DNA of 64,000 bases, taken from NCBI RefSeq assembly GCF_030816505.1, contig NZ_JAUSYB010000001.1:186001-250000 (forward strand), given 5' to 3'. Below the pieces are notes generated by a model. That model had not been told where the DNA came from. It made no database searches and saw only the letters and a list, made by a program, of their open reading frames with translations. Shown here in pieces: positions 28,758 through 37,273 of this stretch. The first letter of the stretch is position 1, and each line of letters starts with the position of its first letter. The DNA comes from Microbacterium sp. W4I20 (lineage in GTDB: Bacteria; Actinomycetota; Actinomycetes; Actinomycetales; Microbacteriaceae). The translations under genes and the position numbers were made by a program.

Positions 28758-28796
28758 CATGCCATGCAGGTGCGCTACCAGCTGCGCCACAGGCCC
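28724..28796 (-). tRNA. tRNA-Ala (anticodon GGC)
   Basis: Seventy-three bases folding as a complete cloverleaf: acceptor GGGCCTG / CAGGTCC with the G3:U70 pair that marks alanine tRNAs, D-stem GCGC/GCGC, anticodon arm CCTGC-ATGGCAT-GCAGG with anticodon GGC, T-arm AGGGG-TTCGAGT-CCCCT and discriminator A. CCA is not encoded. It reads GCC and GCU codons. Confidence 0.97.
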
Positions 28797-28933
28797 AGAC
28801 GCTGCCCCCGAACAGCTCGGAGCAACTTGAAAAGAGTACTACACGATTCGGCGGCAGCACCAATCGGGGAGCGGACCCCGGGCGCGTCGCCGCATCGCGG
28901 AACAACGGCCCCGGCCCGGGTGTTCGATCCATC

Positions 28934-30004
28934 GTGGACATCCTCGACAGCCTCGTGATCGGTGCAGGGCAGGCCGGTCTCTCGGCATCGTTCCATCTGA
29001 CGCGGCTGGGGATATCGCACGTCGTCCTGGACTCCGACGCTCGACCGGGCGGCGCGTGGCAGCACCGCTGGGATGCACTGACGATGCGGGATGTGCATGG
29101 TGTCGCCGAGCTGCCGGACGACACGGCTCCTCCGCGTGACGAACAGCGCGCGAATGTCGCGGTTCCCGCTTACTTCGCCGCGTACGAGCGCGCGCACGAC
29201 CTTCCGGTGATCCGGCCCGTGCAGGTCGATCGTGTGGAGGATCGGAACGGCCTTCTCGCGGTGCGTGCGCACGAGCGGGAATGGACGACGCGCACACTCG
29301 TGAACGCGACCGGCACGTGGAGCCATCCTTTCCTTCCGCACTACCCCGGTATGGAGACGTTCCTCGGGGAGCAGCTGCACACCGTGGACTACCCGGGACC
29401 CGCGCACTTCATCGGCAAACGCGTCCTGGTGGTCGGCGGCGGGGCATCCGCGGTGCAGTTCCTCGGCGCCCTCGCACCGATCACCGAGACGCTCTGGGTC
29501 ACCCGCCGCGAGCCGGTGTGGCGGACGGACGACTTCTCGCCGGAGGCCGGCGCCGCGGCGGTCGCGCTCGTCGAACAGCGAGTGGCCGCCGGTCTTCCTC
29601 CCCAGAGCGTCGTCAGCGTCACCGGGCTCATGCTCCGGCCGCAGGAGCAGCAGGCGGAGCGGCTCGGTGCGTATGCCGACCGCCGTCCGATGTTCACGAG
29701 GATCGAGCCCGACGGGGTGCGCTGGGCCGACGGATCGTTCGAACGCGTCGATGTCATCCTCTGGGCGACGGGCTTCCGGCCCGCGATCTCGCATCTCGCA
29801 CCGCTGCAGCTGCGCAGCGCCGCCGGAGGGATCCAGCTCGACCGCCACGGCCGCGGCACCACGGCCGTGGCCGACCCGCGTGTGCAGCTGGTCGGCTACG
29901 GCCCCTCTGCGAGCACCATCGGAGCCAACCGGGCCGGACGATCGGCGGCGAAGGGCGTGCAGCGTGCGTTGAGCGGCGTGCGCGCTTCCGCGAGCCCCAG
30001 CTGA
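28934..30004 (+). CDS. FAD-dependent NAD(P)-binding oxidoreductase (flavin monooxygenase-like)
   Basis: A 356-aa cytosolic flavoprotein. The FAD Rossmann motif GAGQAGLS lies at residues 10-17 and the NAD(P) motif VVGGGASAVQF near 165-175. The late ATGF motif of flavin monooxygenases is present as LWATGFRPAI near 280. Proteins of this type oxidise small molecules or metal-bound thiols; the substrate is not evident. The GTG start at 28934 gives MDILDSLVIGAG. It lies just right of tRNA-Ala and begins the stretch outside the island. Confidence 0.85.
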   Translation: MDILDSLVIGAGQAGLSASFHLTRLGISHVVLDSDARPGGAWQHRWDALTMRDVHGVAELPDDTAPPRDEQRANVAVPAYFAAYERAHDLPVIRPVQVDRVEDRNGLLAVRAHEREWTTRTLVNATGTWSHPFLPHYPGMETFLGEQLHTVDYPGPAHFIGKRVLVVGGGASAVQFLGALAPITETLWVTRREPVWRTDDFSPEAGAAAVALVEQRVAAGLPPQSVVSVTGLMLRPQEQQAERLGAYADRRPMFTRIEPDGVRWADGSFERVDVILWATGFRPAISHLAPLQLRSAAGGIQLDRHGRGTTAVADPRVQLVGYGPSASTIGANRAGRSAAKGVQRALSGVRASASPS

Positions 30005-30056
30005 GACCGGGCTGCCGGGGCGAAACCTGTGTTCGGTAGGCGATACCCCCGCTCGC

Positions 30057-30062
30057 TACGCT
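30057..30062 (+). promoter_or_regulatory. -10 box of the DUF3592-like operon (leaderless)
   Basis: TACGCT six bases before ATG 30069. It argues for that start rather than GTG 30063, which would fall between -10 box and transcription start. Confidence 0.5.
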
Positions 30063-30068
30063 GTGCTC

Positions 30069-30860
30069 ATGCTCCGCATCGTCATGGCCGTCGTCTGGCT
30101 GCTGCTCTCGGCCTGGCTCCTCATCTGGACCGGTGAGGGACTCTTCGGCGTGAACCAGCGCCAGTCGATCCTGCCGTTCTCGGGCGAGGACACCCTGGGC
30201 GGCCCGATCTTCATCGGTGTCGCCTGGGGACTGCTGCTGACCTTCGGCGGGATGTTCGTGGGGCTCGGTCGCCGCAGGGTGCCGCGCGGCGACGAGCAGA
30301 TCGGAGTCGGCACGATCGTCGAGATCTCGCGCACCGGCCTGACTGTGAACGACGTGCCGCAGTACGACATCTTCGTACGCGTCACCCCGATCGCCGGCGA
30401 CGACTTCATCGGGCAGCTGCGGATGCTGGTCGACGCCAGTGACTTCGCCGCGCTGCAGGTCGGAGCGCCGATGCCTGTCCGCTACAGCCTGACCGATCAG
30501 GACACGGTCGAGCTCGCCGATCCGACTGAGCCGGCTGTCCGCGACGCCCTGATGCAGTGGCGGATCGACCGCGGGCTCATCGACCCGCGCCAGGTGCGGG
30601 CGAGGATGACCGGCACGCAGGTCCCGGCATCCGTCCTCGAGGTCCGCCCGACCGGACGGCGCAAGGAGGGGCAGAGCGAGCTCGCCCTGCGCGTGCTGAT
30701 GGCTCCGGAGGGGGCGCCCACCTGGGAGGCGGACACCACCGTCTTCGTCTATCCGCAGGCGATCTCCCATCTGCAGGTCGGCGCACCGATCTGGGCGTTC
30801 TACCGCCGGGAGGACCCGCAGACGGTCGCCGTGACGATCGAGAAGGAGGCCGGGCGATGA
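30069..30860 (+). CDS. Two-TM membrane protein, unrecognised
   Basis: A 263-aa protein with two N-terminal TM helices (about 1-22 and 45-70) and a soluble C-terminal part with a duplicated pattern: GTIVEISRTGLTVN followed by QVGAPMPVRY, and ASVLEVRPTG followed by QVGAPIWAFY. The internal repeat resembles DUF3592-like or OB-type beta domains that follow TM helices in some actinobacterial membrane proteins. Function is unknown. Its stop overlaps the ATG of the next membrane protein gene, so the two may form a complex. Confidence 0.75.
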   Translation: MLRIVMAVVWLLLSAWLLIWTGEGLFGVNQRQSILPFSGEDTLGGPIFIGVAWGLLLTFGGMFVGLGRRRVPRGDEQIGVGTIVEISRTGLTVNDVPQYDIFVRVTPIAGDDFIGQLRMLVDASDFAALQVGAPMPVRYSLTDQDTVELADPTEPAVRDALMQWRIDRGLIDPRQVRARMTGTQVPASVLEVRPTGRRKEGQSELALRVLMAPEGAPTWEADTTVFVYPQAISHLQVGAPIWAFYRREDPQTVAVTIEKEAGR

Positions 30861-31384
30861 ACCCCCTGGACACCCTCATCTGGCTGCTGAACTTCCCCGT
30901 CTCGCACGGCTATGCGATGGTCTTCATCGCGGGATTCTCGATCCTCGGCCTGTTCGCGATGTCGGCGCGGGGAGCAGTGCCCGGCGGTGAACTCCGCGCG
31001 ATCCGCGAGCGGGAGGGGCTGCTGCGCCCCGAGGAGCGTTCGCGCGGGCAGCTGGGGGGCAGCGTTCGTCGCATCGTCTTCCGGGTGCTCGCCTTCGTGA
31101 TGCTGGGGTGCCTCGTGCTCGGCATCCTCAGCCTGAGCGGTGTACCCGTCACCCGCGCCTACATCTACGACAACGGCCGCCCGACGACGGCGACGATGGA
31201 GGGCGACTGGGTGACGTTCACCACGGCGGACGGCGTCGAGTACACGCTCGAGAGCAACTTCTTCACGCCGGCGGTGTACCCGGATCGCGACGCCTATCTG
31301 CCCGGCGGCGCGCCGGTCGTGGTGCGCTATCTGCCCTCTCACCCGCAGGCGTTCGTGATCGACAGCGCGCAGACCCCGCGCTGA
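30857..31384 (+). CDS. Membrane protein with DUF3592-like beta domain
   Basis: A 175-aa protein. Two TM helices (about 17-36 and 73-95) flank a basic cytosolic loop, then a small soluble domain: YIYDNGRPTTATMEGDWVTF and GGAPVVVRYLPSHPQ. The pattern of a short beta domain ending in a VRYLPxxP motif is typical of DUF3592-type membrane proteins of unknown role. Start ATG 30857 overlaps the upstream stop (ATGA), indicating an operon of two related membrane proteins. Confidence 0.78.
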   Translation: MNPLDTLIWLLNFPVSHGYAMVFIAGFSILGLFAMSARGAVPGGELRAIREREGLLRPEERSRGQLGGSVRRIVFRVLAFVMLGCLVLGILSLSGVPVTRAYIYDNGRPTTATMEGDWVTFTTADGVEYTLESNFFTPAVYPDRDAYLPGGAPVVVRYLPSHPQAFVIDSAQTPR

Positions 31385-31400
31385 CGTCCGCCACGGCGCG

Positions 31401-31406
31401 TAGGGT
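31401..31406 (+). promoter_or_regulatory. -10 box of the NAD(P)H-binding protein gene (leaderless)
   Basis: TAGGGT seven bases before ATG 31414. Confidence 0.55.
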
Positions 31407-31413
31407 GAAGAGC

Positions 31414-32070
31414 ATGTCGCGCATCATCGTGTTCGGCGGCCACGGCCGCATCGCCCTGCTTCTCGCCCCGCTCCTCGCCGCTCGCGGAGACGAGGTCACC
31501 GGAGTCATCCGCAACCCCGATCACACCGCCGAGGTCGAGGCGGGCGGCGCCAAGGCCCTGGTGGCCGACGTCGAGCATCTCGACGTCGATGCCCTCGCCG
31601 AGATCATCCGTGGGCACGACGCCGTCGTGTGGTCCGCCGGTGCCGGCGGCGGGTCCGCGGAGCGCACCTACGCCGTCGACCGCGATGCGGCGGAGCGGAC
31701 GATGGATGCGGCGCAAGCCGCGGGCGTGCGCCGCTACGTCATGGTCTCGTGGCTCGGCTCGACTGCCGACCACGGGGTGCCGGAGGACGACTCGTTCTTC
31801 GCATACGCCGACGCCAAGTGGGCGGCCGACGAGCACCTGCGCGGCACCGACCTGGAGGGCACGATCCTCGCCCCGGGAACCCTCACGTTCGATGAGCCCA
31901 CCGGCCGCATCCAGATCGATCCGGACGGCCGCGGTGCCGTCGCTCGCGCCGATGTCGCGGCAGTGATCGCCGAAGCCCTCGCGCAGCCGTGCACGATCGG
32001 GCGGACGATCCGCTTCGGCAACGGCAGCGCGGATTCCGCGGTCACGGTCGCCGACGCGCTCGCCTGCTGA
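31414..32070 (+). CDS. NAD(P)-binding atypical SDR protein
   Basis: A 218-aa protein with the glycine-rich start IIVFGGHGRIALLLAPLL, close to GxxGxxG of atypical SDRs. The catalytic-like Ser and YADAK (near 134, in SFFAYADAKWAADE) are present. It belongs to the group of NmrA/YwnB-like NAD(P)H-binding proteins, often redox sensors or reductases. The substrate is unknown. Start is set by the leaderless promoter; the longer in-frame ORF overlaps the upstream gene. Confidence 0.85.
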   Translation: MSRIIVFGGHGRIALLLAPLLAARGDEVTGVIRNPDHTAEVEAGGAKALVADVEHLDVDALAEIIRGHDAVVWSAGAGGGSAERTYAVDRDAAERTMDAAQAAGVRRYVMVSWLGSTADHGVPEDDSFFAYADAKWAADEHLRGTDLEGTILAPGTLTFDEPTGRIQIDPDGRGAVARADVAAVIAEALAQPCTIGRTIRFGNGSADSAVTVADALAC

Positions 32071-32101
32071 GCGCGCCGACCTCGATCCCCGGAGCACCGA
32101 G

Positions 32102-33301
32102 ATGCCGCGTCGACGCAGCTGGGCAGCCGTCGTGCTGTTCGCCGTGGCGGGAGCGGTGTGCGCAGCGCCGAGTGCCGCGGCGATGACTGCGGGGTCGGCT
32201 GACCACGCGACGGCAGCAGAAGAGACGGCTGTCGCATCAGCGGACTCCCTGGGCGACCACGCGGCATCCCTCGTTGCCTCGATGACGGTGGAAGAGCAGG
32301 CGGCGACCGTCGTCATGGGACACATCGGCGGCACCGACCCCGCGGCGTTGCGGTCGTACATGGCCGCAGGCTTCGGTGGCTTCATCTTGATGGGGGCGAA
32401 CATCCCCGATTCCGAGGCCGCCCTCCAGAACGTCACGGCCGCCCTCACGACCGACGCCGCGCTGCCGCCGCTGATCGCGGTGGACCAGGAGGGCGGCATC
32501 GTGTCGCGCCTGAACGGCGACGACTATCCTGCGTCGACCACGCTGAAGGAGCGCCCGGTCGCCGACACGACGGCAGCGTTCGCCGCACGCGGTTCCCTGG
32601 TCGCGCGCTCCGGCATCACGGTGAACTTCGGCACCGTCGCCGATGTCACCGACGACGCAGGCTCGTTCATCTACGGACGTGCTCTCGGCACGGACCCGCA
32701 GAGCGCCGCCGAGCGGGTGGCCGCAGCGACGACGGCGCAGGAGCCGTTCGTCGCCTCGACCCTCAAGCACTTCCCTGGACACGGTGCCGCGCCCGGCGAC
32801 TCGCACCGTGCCATCCCCGACTCCTCGATGAGCCTGAAGGAGTGGCGGTCGACCGAGGCGAAGCCGTTCGCCGCCGGCATCGATGCGGGTGCCTCGTTGC
32901 TGATGTTCGGACACCTGGCATACACCGCAGTCGACAGCGCTCCGGCATCCCTCTCACCGGCCTGGCACGAGATCGCCAGAGACGAACTCGGCTTCGACGG
33001 CGTCATCGTGACCGACGACCTCGGCATGCTGCTGTCGTCGGGTGACCCGGCCTACGCCGATCCGGTCGCGAACGGGGTGGCCGCCTTGGCGGCCGGCTCC
33101 GACCTCCTCCTGGTGATCGCGGGGTCCGACGCCGGTACAGCGGGGCGGATGACCGCCGGCATCGCCGCCGCCGTCGACTCGGGGGCCCTCTCGGCGGAGA
33201 GGCTCGAAGAAGCCGCCATCCGTGTGGTGACCCTGCGACTGCGTCTCTCTGCCGCGACGACGCAGTGGACGCAGTGCCCTGACTGCGACCCGGCGGACTG
33301 A
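32102..33301 (+). CDS. Secreted glycoside hydrolase family 3 protein (NagZ-like)
   Basis: A 399-aa protein with a signal peptide (about 1-27). It has the GH3 beta-N-acetylhexosaminidase motifs: VDQEGGIVSRL near 122, KHFPGHG followed after four residues by D-S-H near 225-235 (the acid/base Asp-His dyad typical of NagZ), and VTDDLGM near 305 carrying the nucleophile Asp. The expected reaction is release of N-acetylglucosamine from cell-wall fragments. A signal peptide places it outside the membrane, unlike the cytosolic NagZ of Gram-negatives. It lies 31 bases after the SDR-like gene. Confidence 0.92.
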   Translation: MPRRRSWAAVVLFAVAGAVCAAPSAAAMTAGSADHATAAEETAVASADSLGDHAASLVASMTVEEQAATVVMGHIGGTDPAALRSYMAAGFGGFILMGANIPDSEAALQNVTAALTTDAALPPLIAVDQEGGIVSRLNGDDYPASTTLKERPVADTTAAFAARGSLVARSGITVNFGTVADVTDDAGSFIYGRALGTDPQSAAERVAAATTAQEPFVASTLKHFPGHGAAPGDSHRAIPDSSMSLKEWRSTEAKPFAAGIDAGASLLMFGHLAYTAVDSAPASLSPAWHEIARDELGFDGVIVTDDLGMLLSSGDPAYADPVANGVAALAAGSDLLLVIAGSDAGTAGRMTAGIAAAVDSGALSAERLEEAAIRVVTLRLRLSAATTQWTQCPDCDPAD

Positions 33302-33303
33302 GG

Positions 33304-34167
33304 TCAGACGCCGGCGAGCACGTGCTCGCCCTGCCACGCGTCCAGCAGTGCCGACCGGAGAGCGGCACCCCGCTCCGCGAAGCCCCGCTGCCGACGCACG
33401 TACTCGCTCTTACCGTCGGCGGTCTCGATCGGAACCGGGACGACGCCCCAGGCGGCGAGGTCGTAGGGAGCGGCCTGCATGTCGAGCAGACGGATGTCGC
33501 GGGCAAGCTCGAACGCATCGAGCAGCAGCTCGCCGGGGATGAGCGGTCCGAGCTTCATAGCCCACTTGTACAGGTCCATGCCCGCGTGCAGGCACCCCGG
33601 CTGCTCGAACAGCGGCTGCTCGTCGCGGGTCAGCGTCTCGCGGTTGCGCGGCACAGCATCGGGCGTGAAGAAGCGGAACGCGTCGAAGTGGGTGCAGCGC
33701 AGGTCATGCCCCTCCACGACGGCGTCCGTGCCGGCCTGCCCGAGGCGGAGCGGAACCGGATGCCGGTGCTCATCGGCGCGGTAGACCATCGCCCACTCGT
33801 GCAACCCGAAACACCCGAACTGCCCGGGGCGCGAGGCCGTGCGGCGCAGCATCCGCTCGACGAGACCCGCGAGCTCCGACTTCTCGCTCGCGAACGCGGC
33901 GGCGTCCGGCACCACGGTACCGTCGGTCGAGCCGGGGGAGTACCAGCGCCAGGAGAGGCGTTCCGGCGCGTCCTCGAGCTCGATGCCCGCCCCGGGGTGC
34001 CAGCGGCGCAACTGCGCGGGCTTGTAGGCGTAGTAGGTGAACAGGAAGTCCCAGACGGGATGCTTCTCGGCGCGCGTCGCGCGTTCGCGATGCTCGGCCG
34101 TGAGCGCGTCGGCGCGTGCGTGATGTTCCCGCTCGCGGGTCGTCCACTGCTCGCGTGTCAGCATCAT
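33304..34167 (-). CDS. Actinobacterial '3-methyladenine DNA glycosylase'-type protein
   Basis: A 287-aa protein with HPVWDFLFTYYAYKPAQL and RRWHPGAGIELED near the N-terminus. From memory, actinobacterial proteins of this kind are annotated as 3-methyladenine DNA glycosylase, but the sequence shows no helix-hairpin-helix or Mpg motif, so that enzymatic name is doubtful. No TM or signal is present. It is the last gene of a leftward operon after DedA and the App1-like phosphatase, 12 bases from the latter. It converges on the GH3 gene with 2 bases between stops. Confidence 0.7.
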   Translation of the reverse strand: MMLTREQWTTREREHHARADALTAEHRERATRAEKHPVWDFLFTYYAYKPAQLRRWHPGAGIELEDAPERLSWRWYSPGSTDGTVVPDAAAFASEKSELAGLVERMLRRTASRPGQFGCFGLHEWAMVYRADEHRHPVPLRLGQAGTDAVVEGHDLRCTHFDAFRFFTPDAVPRNRETLTRDEQPLFEQPGCLHAGMDLYKWAMKLGPLIPGELLLDAFELARDIRLLDMQAAPYDLAAWGVVPVPIETADGKSEYVRRQRGFAERGAALRSALLDAWQGEHVLAGV

Positions 34168-34179
34168 GTCCGTGTCCTG

Positions 34180-35205
34180 TCAGCGCAGGATGCCGGCCTC
34201 GCCGAGCTGATCCCGCAGGCCCGCACCGTCTTCGGCGCTCACCCACGGGGCCGAGTCCGCGGCGTGCGGTTCGGGTTCGGCGCGACCACCGGCGAGCACG
34301 GCCTCGGCCGGCAGCAGCCGTCGGATCGCGACGCCGGCGATGGAGTCGGGGTGCTCCTCCATGAACTGCGTGTAGATGGCCTCGTCGTGCTGTCCGTCGT
34401 CGCCGATGAGCAGCCACTTCACGTCGGGGAACTCGGTCGCCAACCGGCGCAGGTTGGTGAGTTTGTGCTCGCGTCCGCTGCGGAACCAGCGGTCGTGGGT
34501 CGGACCCCAGTCGGTGAGCAGCATGGAGCCGGCCGGGAAGAGGTGGCGCCCGAGGAAGCGCCACAGCGTCGGCGCCACGTTCCACGCGCCGGTCGAGAGG
34601 TACACCATCGGCGCACCCGGATGCTGGCGCAGCAGCTGGTCGAGCAGCACCGCCATGCCGGGGACAGGAAGACGCGCGTGCTCGTCGAGGACGAACGAGT
34701 TCCAGAATGCGATGAACGGGCGGGGGAGTGCCGTCACCATGACCGTGTCGTCGACATCGGAGACCACCCCGAACTTCGTGCTCTCGGCGACGATGAACGC
34801 CCGAGCCTCCACCGGCTCCTGCTCCTCGACCGAGATGGTGAACGTCTGCCACCCGGCTTCGAGGTCGGCGTGGATCACGGTGTCGATGACTCCTCCGCGA
34901 TCGGCGACCACCTGATGCGTGGAGTCGCCGAAGTGCACGGTCACCGCGGCGAAACTGACCGGGATGCCGACGAAGCTGCGCCAGCCCCGCACGCTCGCGG
35001 GCTCGCCGTCGCGGGTGCGCCGCGCCGGCGGGACGATCAGCACACGACCGACGACGCGCACCCACCCCGGACCGCCATAGCCGGGGAACGGGAGGATCGT
35101 GGCGACGCGCCCGCGGCGGCGCGCACGGCCCTCACGCCAGACGTGGAGGCGGTGCTCGAGTCGCGCGAACCAGTGGATCCGGGGCGCCGGGGGTGCGGAA
35201 GCCAT
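34180..35205 (-). CDS. App1-type phosphatase (DUF2183) protein
   Basis: A 341-aa protein whose DUF2183/App1 catalytic domain has the HAD-type motif SDVDDTVMVT near 153. Later motifs are YLSTGAWNVAP and the lysine/aspartate part WLLIGDDGQHDE. Yeast App1 is a phosphatidate phosphatase; bacterial substrates are not established. The N-terminal beta-rich region has VVGRVLIV and may be a small binding domain. It starts 4 bases after the DedA stop, suggesting linked roles in phospholipid turnover. Confidence 0.85.
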   Translation of the reverse strand: MASAPPAPRIHWFARLEHRLHVWREGRARRRGRVATILPFPGYGGPGWVRVVGRVLIVPPARRTRDGEPASVRGWRSFVGIPVSFAAVTVHFGDSTHQVVADRGGVIDTVIHADLEAGWQTFTISVEEQEPVEARAFIVAESTKFGVVSDVDDTVMVTALPRPFIAFWNSFVLDEHARLPVPGMAVLLDQLLRQHPGAPMVYLSTGAWNVAPTLWRFLGRHLFPAGSMLLTDWGPTHDRWFRSGREHKLTNLRRLATEFPDVKWLLIGDDGQHDEAIYTQFMEEHPDSIAGVAIRRLLPAEAVLAGGRAEPEPHAADSAPWVSAEDGAGLRDQLGEAGILR

Positions 35206-35209
35206 TGGC

Positions 35210-35881
35210 TCAGTCTTTCACGTCGGCGTCCGACTCCGCTCCGTCGTCCTCCAGGTGACGGGATTCGAGGCGATGCAGCAGTTTCTTGCCGAGGAACACC
35301 GCCAGGAGGAAGACGGCGATGATGCCCACGAAGATGTACCCGGCGTAGTGGACCTTGTCGGCGAGCTCATCGAAGCTTCCGGCGGCGAGAGAGGTGATGC
35401 TGACGTATGCCGTCGCCCACAGCAGGCAGGCCGGCGCCGTCCAGGCGAGGAAGCGGCGGTACGAGAAGTGGCTCATCCCCACGGTGAGGGGAACGAGGGA
35501 GTGCAATACCGGAAGGAAGCGCGACAGGAAGATGGCGATGCCGCCTCGACGGGCGAGGTAGCGCTCGGCGCGCACCCAGTTCTTCTCCCCGACTCGACGC
35601 CCCACCCAGGAGGACCGGATGTGCGGACCGATCCACCGCCCCAGCCAGAAGCCGATGCTCTCACCGATCAGGGCGCCGACCAGCACGGCGACGATCATCG
35701 CTGCAGCCTGCGCCGGGCCCGTGATCCCGATGGAGGCGACCAGGACGACCGTGTCGCCCGGGACGACGAGCCCGATCAGGACGCTGGTCTCGAGAAGGAC
35801 CGCCACACCCGCGATGAGTGTGCGGGCGACCGGGTCGATCGAACGCATGAAGTCGATCAGCCACGGTATGAAGTCCTCCAC
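35210..35881 (-). CDS. DedA/VTT family membrane protein
   Basis: A 223-aa membrane protein with about five hydrophobic helices and the VTT/DedA pattern: a GD motif in VVPGDTVVL, E in GESIGFWLGR, and SRFLPVLHSLVPL, the F-x-R-x-x-P-x-x-R-like core. DedA proteins act in membrane homeostasis and lipid-carrier flipping. GTG 35881 is chosen because a TATCCT -10 box sits exactly six bases upstream; GTG 35902 is an in-frame alternative. It heads the operon with the App1-like and glycosylase-like genes, and is divergent from pabB. Confidence 0.88.
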   Translation of the reverse strand: MEDFIPWLIDFMRSIDPVARTLIAGVAVLLETSVLIGLVVPGDTVVLVASIGITGPAQAAAMIVAVLVGALIGESIGFWLGRWIGPHIRSSWVGRRVGEKNWVRAERYLARRGGIAIFLSRFLPVLHSLVPLTVGMSHFSYRRFLAWTAPACLLWATAYVSITSLAAGSFDELADKVHYAGYIFVGIIAVFLLAVFLGKKLLHRLESRHLEDDGAESDADVKD

Positions 35882-35887
35882 TCCTTG

Positions 35888-35893
35888 AGGATA
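35888..35893 (-). promoter_or_regulatory. -10 box of the DedA operon (leaderless)
   Basis: TATCCT on the minus strand, six bases before GTG 35881. Confidence 0.5.
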
Positions 35894-35910
35894 CGGGAGC
35901 ACCCCGGTCC

Positions 35911-35916
35911 TAGGCT
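35911..35916 (+). promoter_or_regulatory. -10 box of pabB (leaderless)
   Basis: TAGGCT six bases before GTG 35923. The two divergent -10 boxes are only 17 bases apart, so the promoters overlap and may compete. Confidence 0.55.
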
Positions 35917-35922
35917 GGAAAG

Positions 35923-37254
35923 GTGCGCGAACGCCTGAGTCCCCGTGAGCTCTCCCTCTGGGTCGAGCCCGCGACGGTGTTCCGGATGCTGGAGGCTCGA
36001 TCCGCCGACGTGTTCTGGCTGGATGCCGGAGCCGATGCCGCCGAGGGATGGAGCTTCGTGGGGACGGGGGAGCCCGCCGTGCTTCCGCAGGACGTGCGGC
36101 TCGACGTACCCGTCGACGGCCAGGATCTTCCGCCCTTCTCTGGTGGCTGGGTGGGCTGGCGCGACTATGAGAGCGGCGCGCGGGTCGCGGGTGCTCCGGT
36201 CTCCTCAGACGCTGAATCCGCCGGTCCCTCCTGGCTGCGCGCCACGCGGGTGGTCGCCTTCGACCATGCGGCTGCACGGGTCTGGGCGCTCAGCGCCGCA
36301 GGCGCCGTCGAGGGGTGGGCGGCCGAAGTGGCCTCGGCATCGGCATCCGTCCCCGAATCTCTCGCGACGAGCCGGTCGGACTTGGCGCCACCGTCACCCG
36401 TGATCGCCGATGCACGACATGAGCCCCACGAGTACGCCGCCCTGATCGAACGCTGCCGCCAGCTCATCCGCGCGGGGACCGCCTACCAGCTCTGCCTCAC
36501 CACGCGCTTCACCGTGCCGGGGGCTCACGATGCCGTCACCGTGTACGAGCGCCTGCGTGCCGCGACCCCGGCGCACCACGGCGGGTTCATCCGCATCGGA
36601 GGACGAGCACTCCTGAGCGCGAGTCCCGAGCAGTTCCTGCACGCGGCAGGGGGAGTGCTTCGATCCCGTCCGATCAAAGGGACCCGGCCGCGGAGCACGG
36701 ATGCCGCCGAGGATGCCGCGCTCGCCGCCGAACTCGCCGTCGACGCGAAGGAACGCGCGGAGAACGTCATGATCGTCGATCTGATGCGCAACGACCTCTC
36801 CCGCGTGTGCGTGCCCGGCTCGATCCGGGTGGAGGGGCTGTGGGTCGTGGAGAGCTACCCGGCCGTCCACCAGCTCGTCAGCACCGTCAGCGGCACAGCG
36901 GCCGAGGGCACGACGATCGGCGCTCTGCTCGAGGCGACCTTCCCGGCGGGGAGCATGACGGGCACGCCGAAGCTCTCGGCAATGACGCGGCTGCACGAGC
37001 TGGAGGGCGGGCCGCGCGGCGTCTACGCCGGCTGCTTCGGATACGTCGGCGTCGACGGTGCGGTGGATCTGGCGATGGTGATCCGCAGCATCGTGATCGA
37101 TGAGGATCGTGCCGTCGTCGGTGCCGGAGGCGGCATCACCTGGGGATCGGTGGCCGCCGCGGAGGTCGCGGAGGTCGCGACCAAGGCGCGTGCCCCACTG
37201 GCGGCGCTGGGCGCGGAAATGCCCGGCCTCTGGGGTTCCGATATCCTGAATTGA
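35923..37254 (+). CDS. pabB: Chorismate-binding enzyme, aminodeoxychorismate synthase component I
   Basis: A 443-aa cytosolic enzyme converting chorismate to aminodeoxychorismate for folate synthesis. The chorismate-binding domain is complete: [47 protein letters not shown] and the YAGCFGYVG segment. The PIKGT motif carries the lysine that separates PabB and TrpE from isochorismate synthases. The glutamine amidotransferase partner is not nearby. Anthranilate synthase TrpE is the alternative, less likely given the short N-terminal domain. Confidence 0.88.
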   Translation: MRERLSPRELSLWVEPATVFRMLEARSADVFWLDAGADAAEGWSFVGTGEPAVLPQDVRLDVPVDGQDLPPFSGGWVGWRDYESGARVAGAPVSSDAESAGPSWLRATRVVAFDHAAARVWALSAAGAVEGWAAEVASASASVPESLATSRSDLAPPSPVIADARHEPHEYAALIERCRQLIRAGTAYQLCLTTRFTVPGAHDAVTVYERLRAATPAHHGGFIRIGGRALLSASPEQFLHAAGGVLRSRPIKGTRPRSTDAAEDAALAAELAVDAKERAENVMIVDLMRNDLSRVCVPGSIRVEGLWVVESYPAVHQLVSTVSGTAAEGTTIGALLEATFPAGSMTGTPKLSAMTRLHELEGGPRGVYAGCFGYVGVDGAVDLAMVIRSIVIDEDRAVVGAGGGITWGSVAAAEVAEVATKARAPLAALGAEMPGLWGSDILN

Positions 37255-37273
37255 TCCCGTTTTTTCCTGCAGA

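Noticed and set aside
33322..35322. 666-codon plus-strand open frame
   Set aside because: Antisense to the App1-like and glycosylase-like genes; composition is that of a frame shadow.
37255..37273. T-box or riboswitch leader before leuS
   Set aside because: The gap to pabB is too short to hold one.
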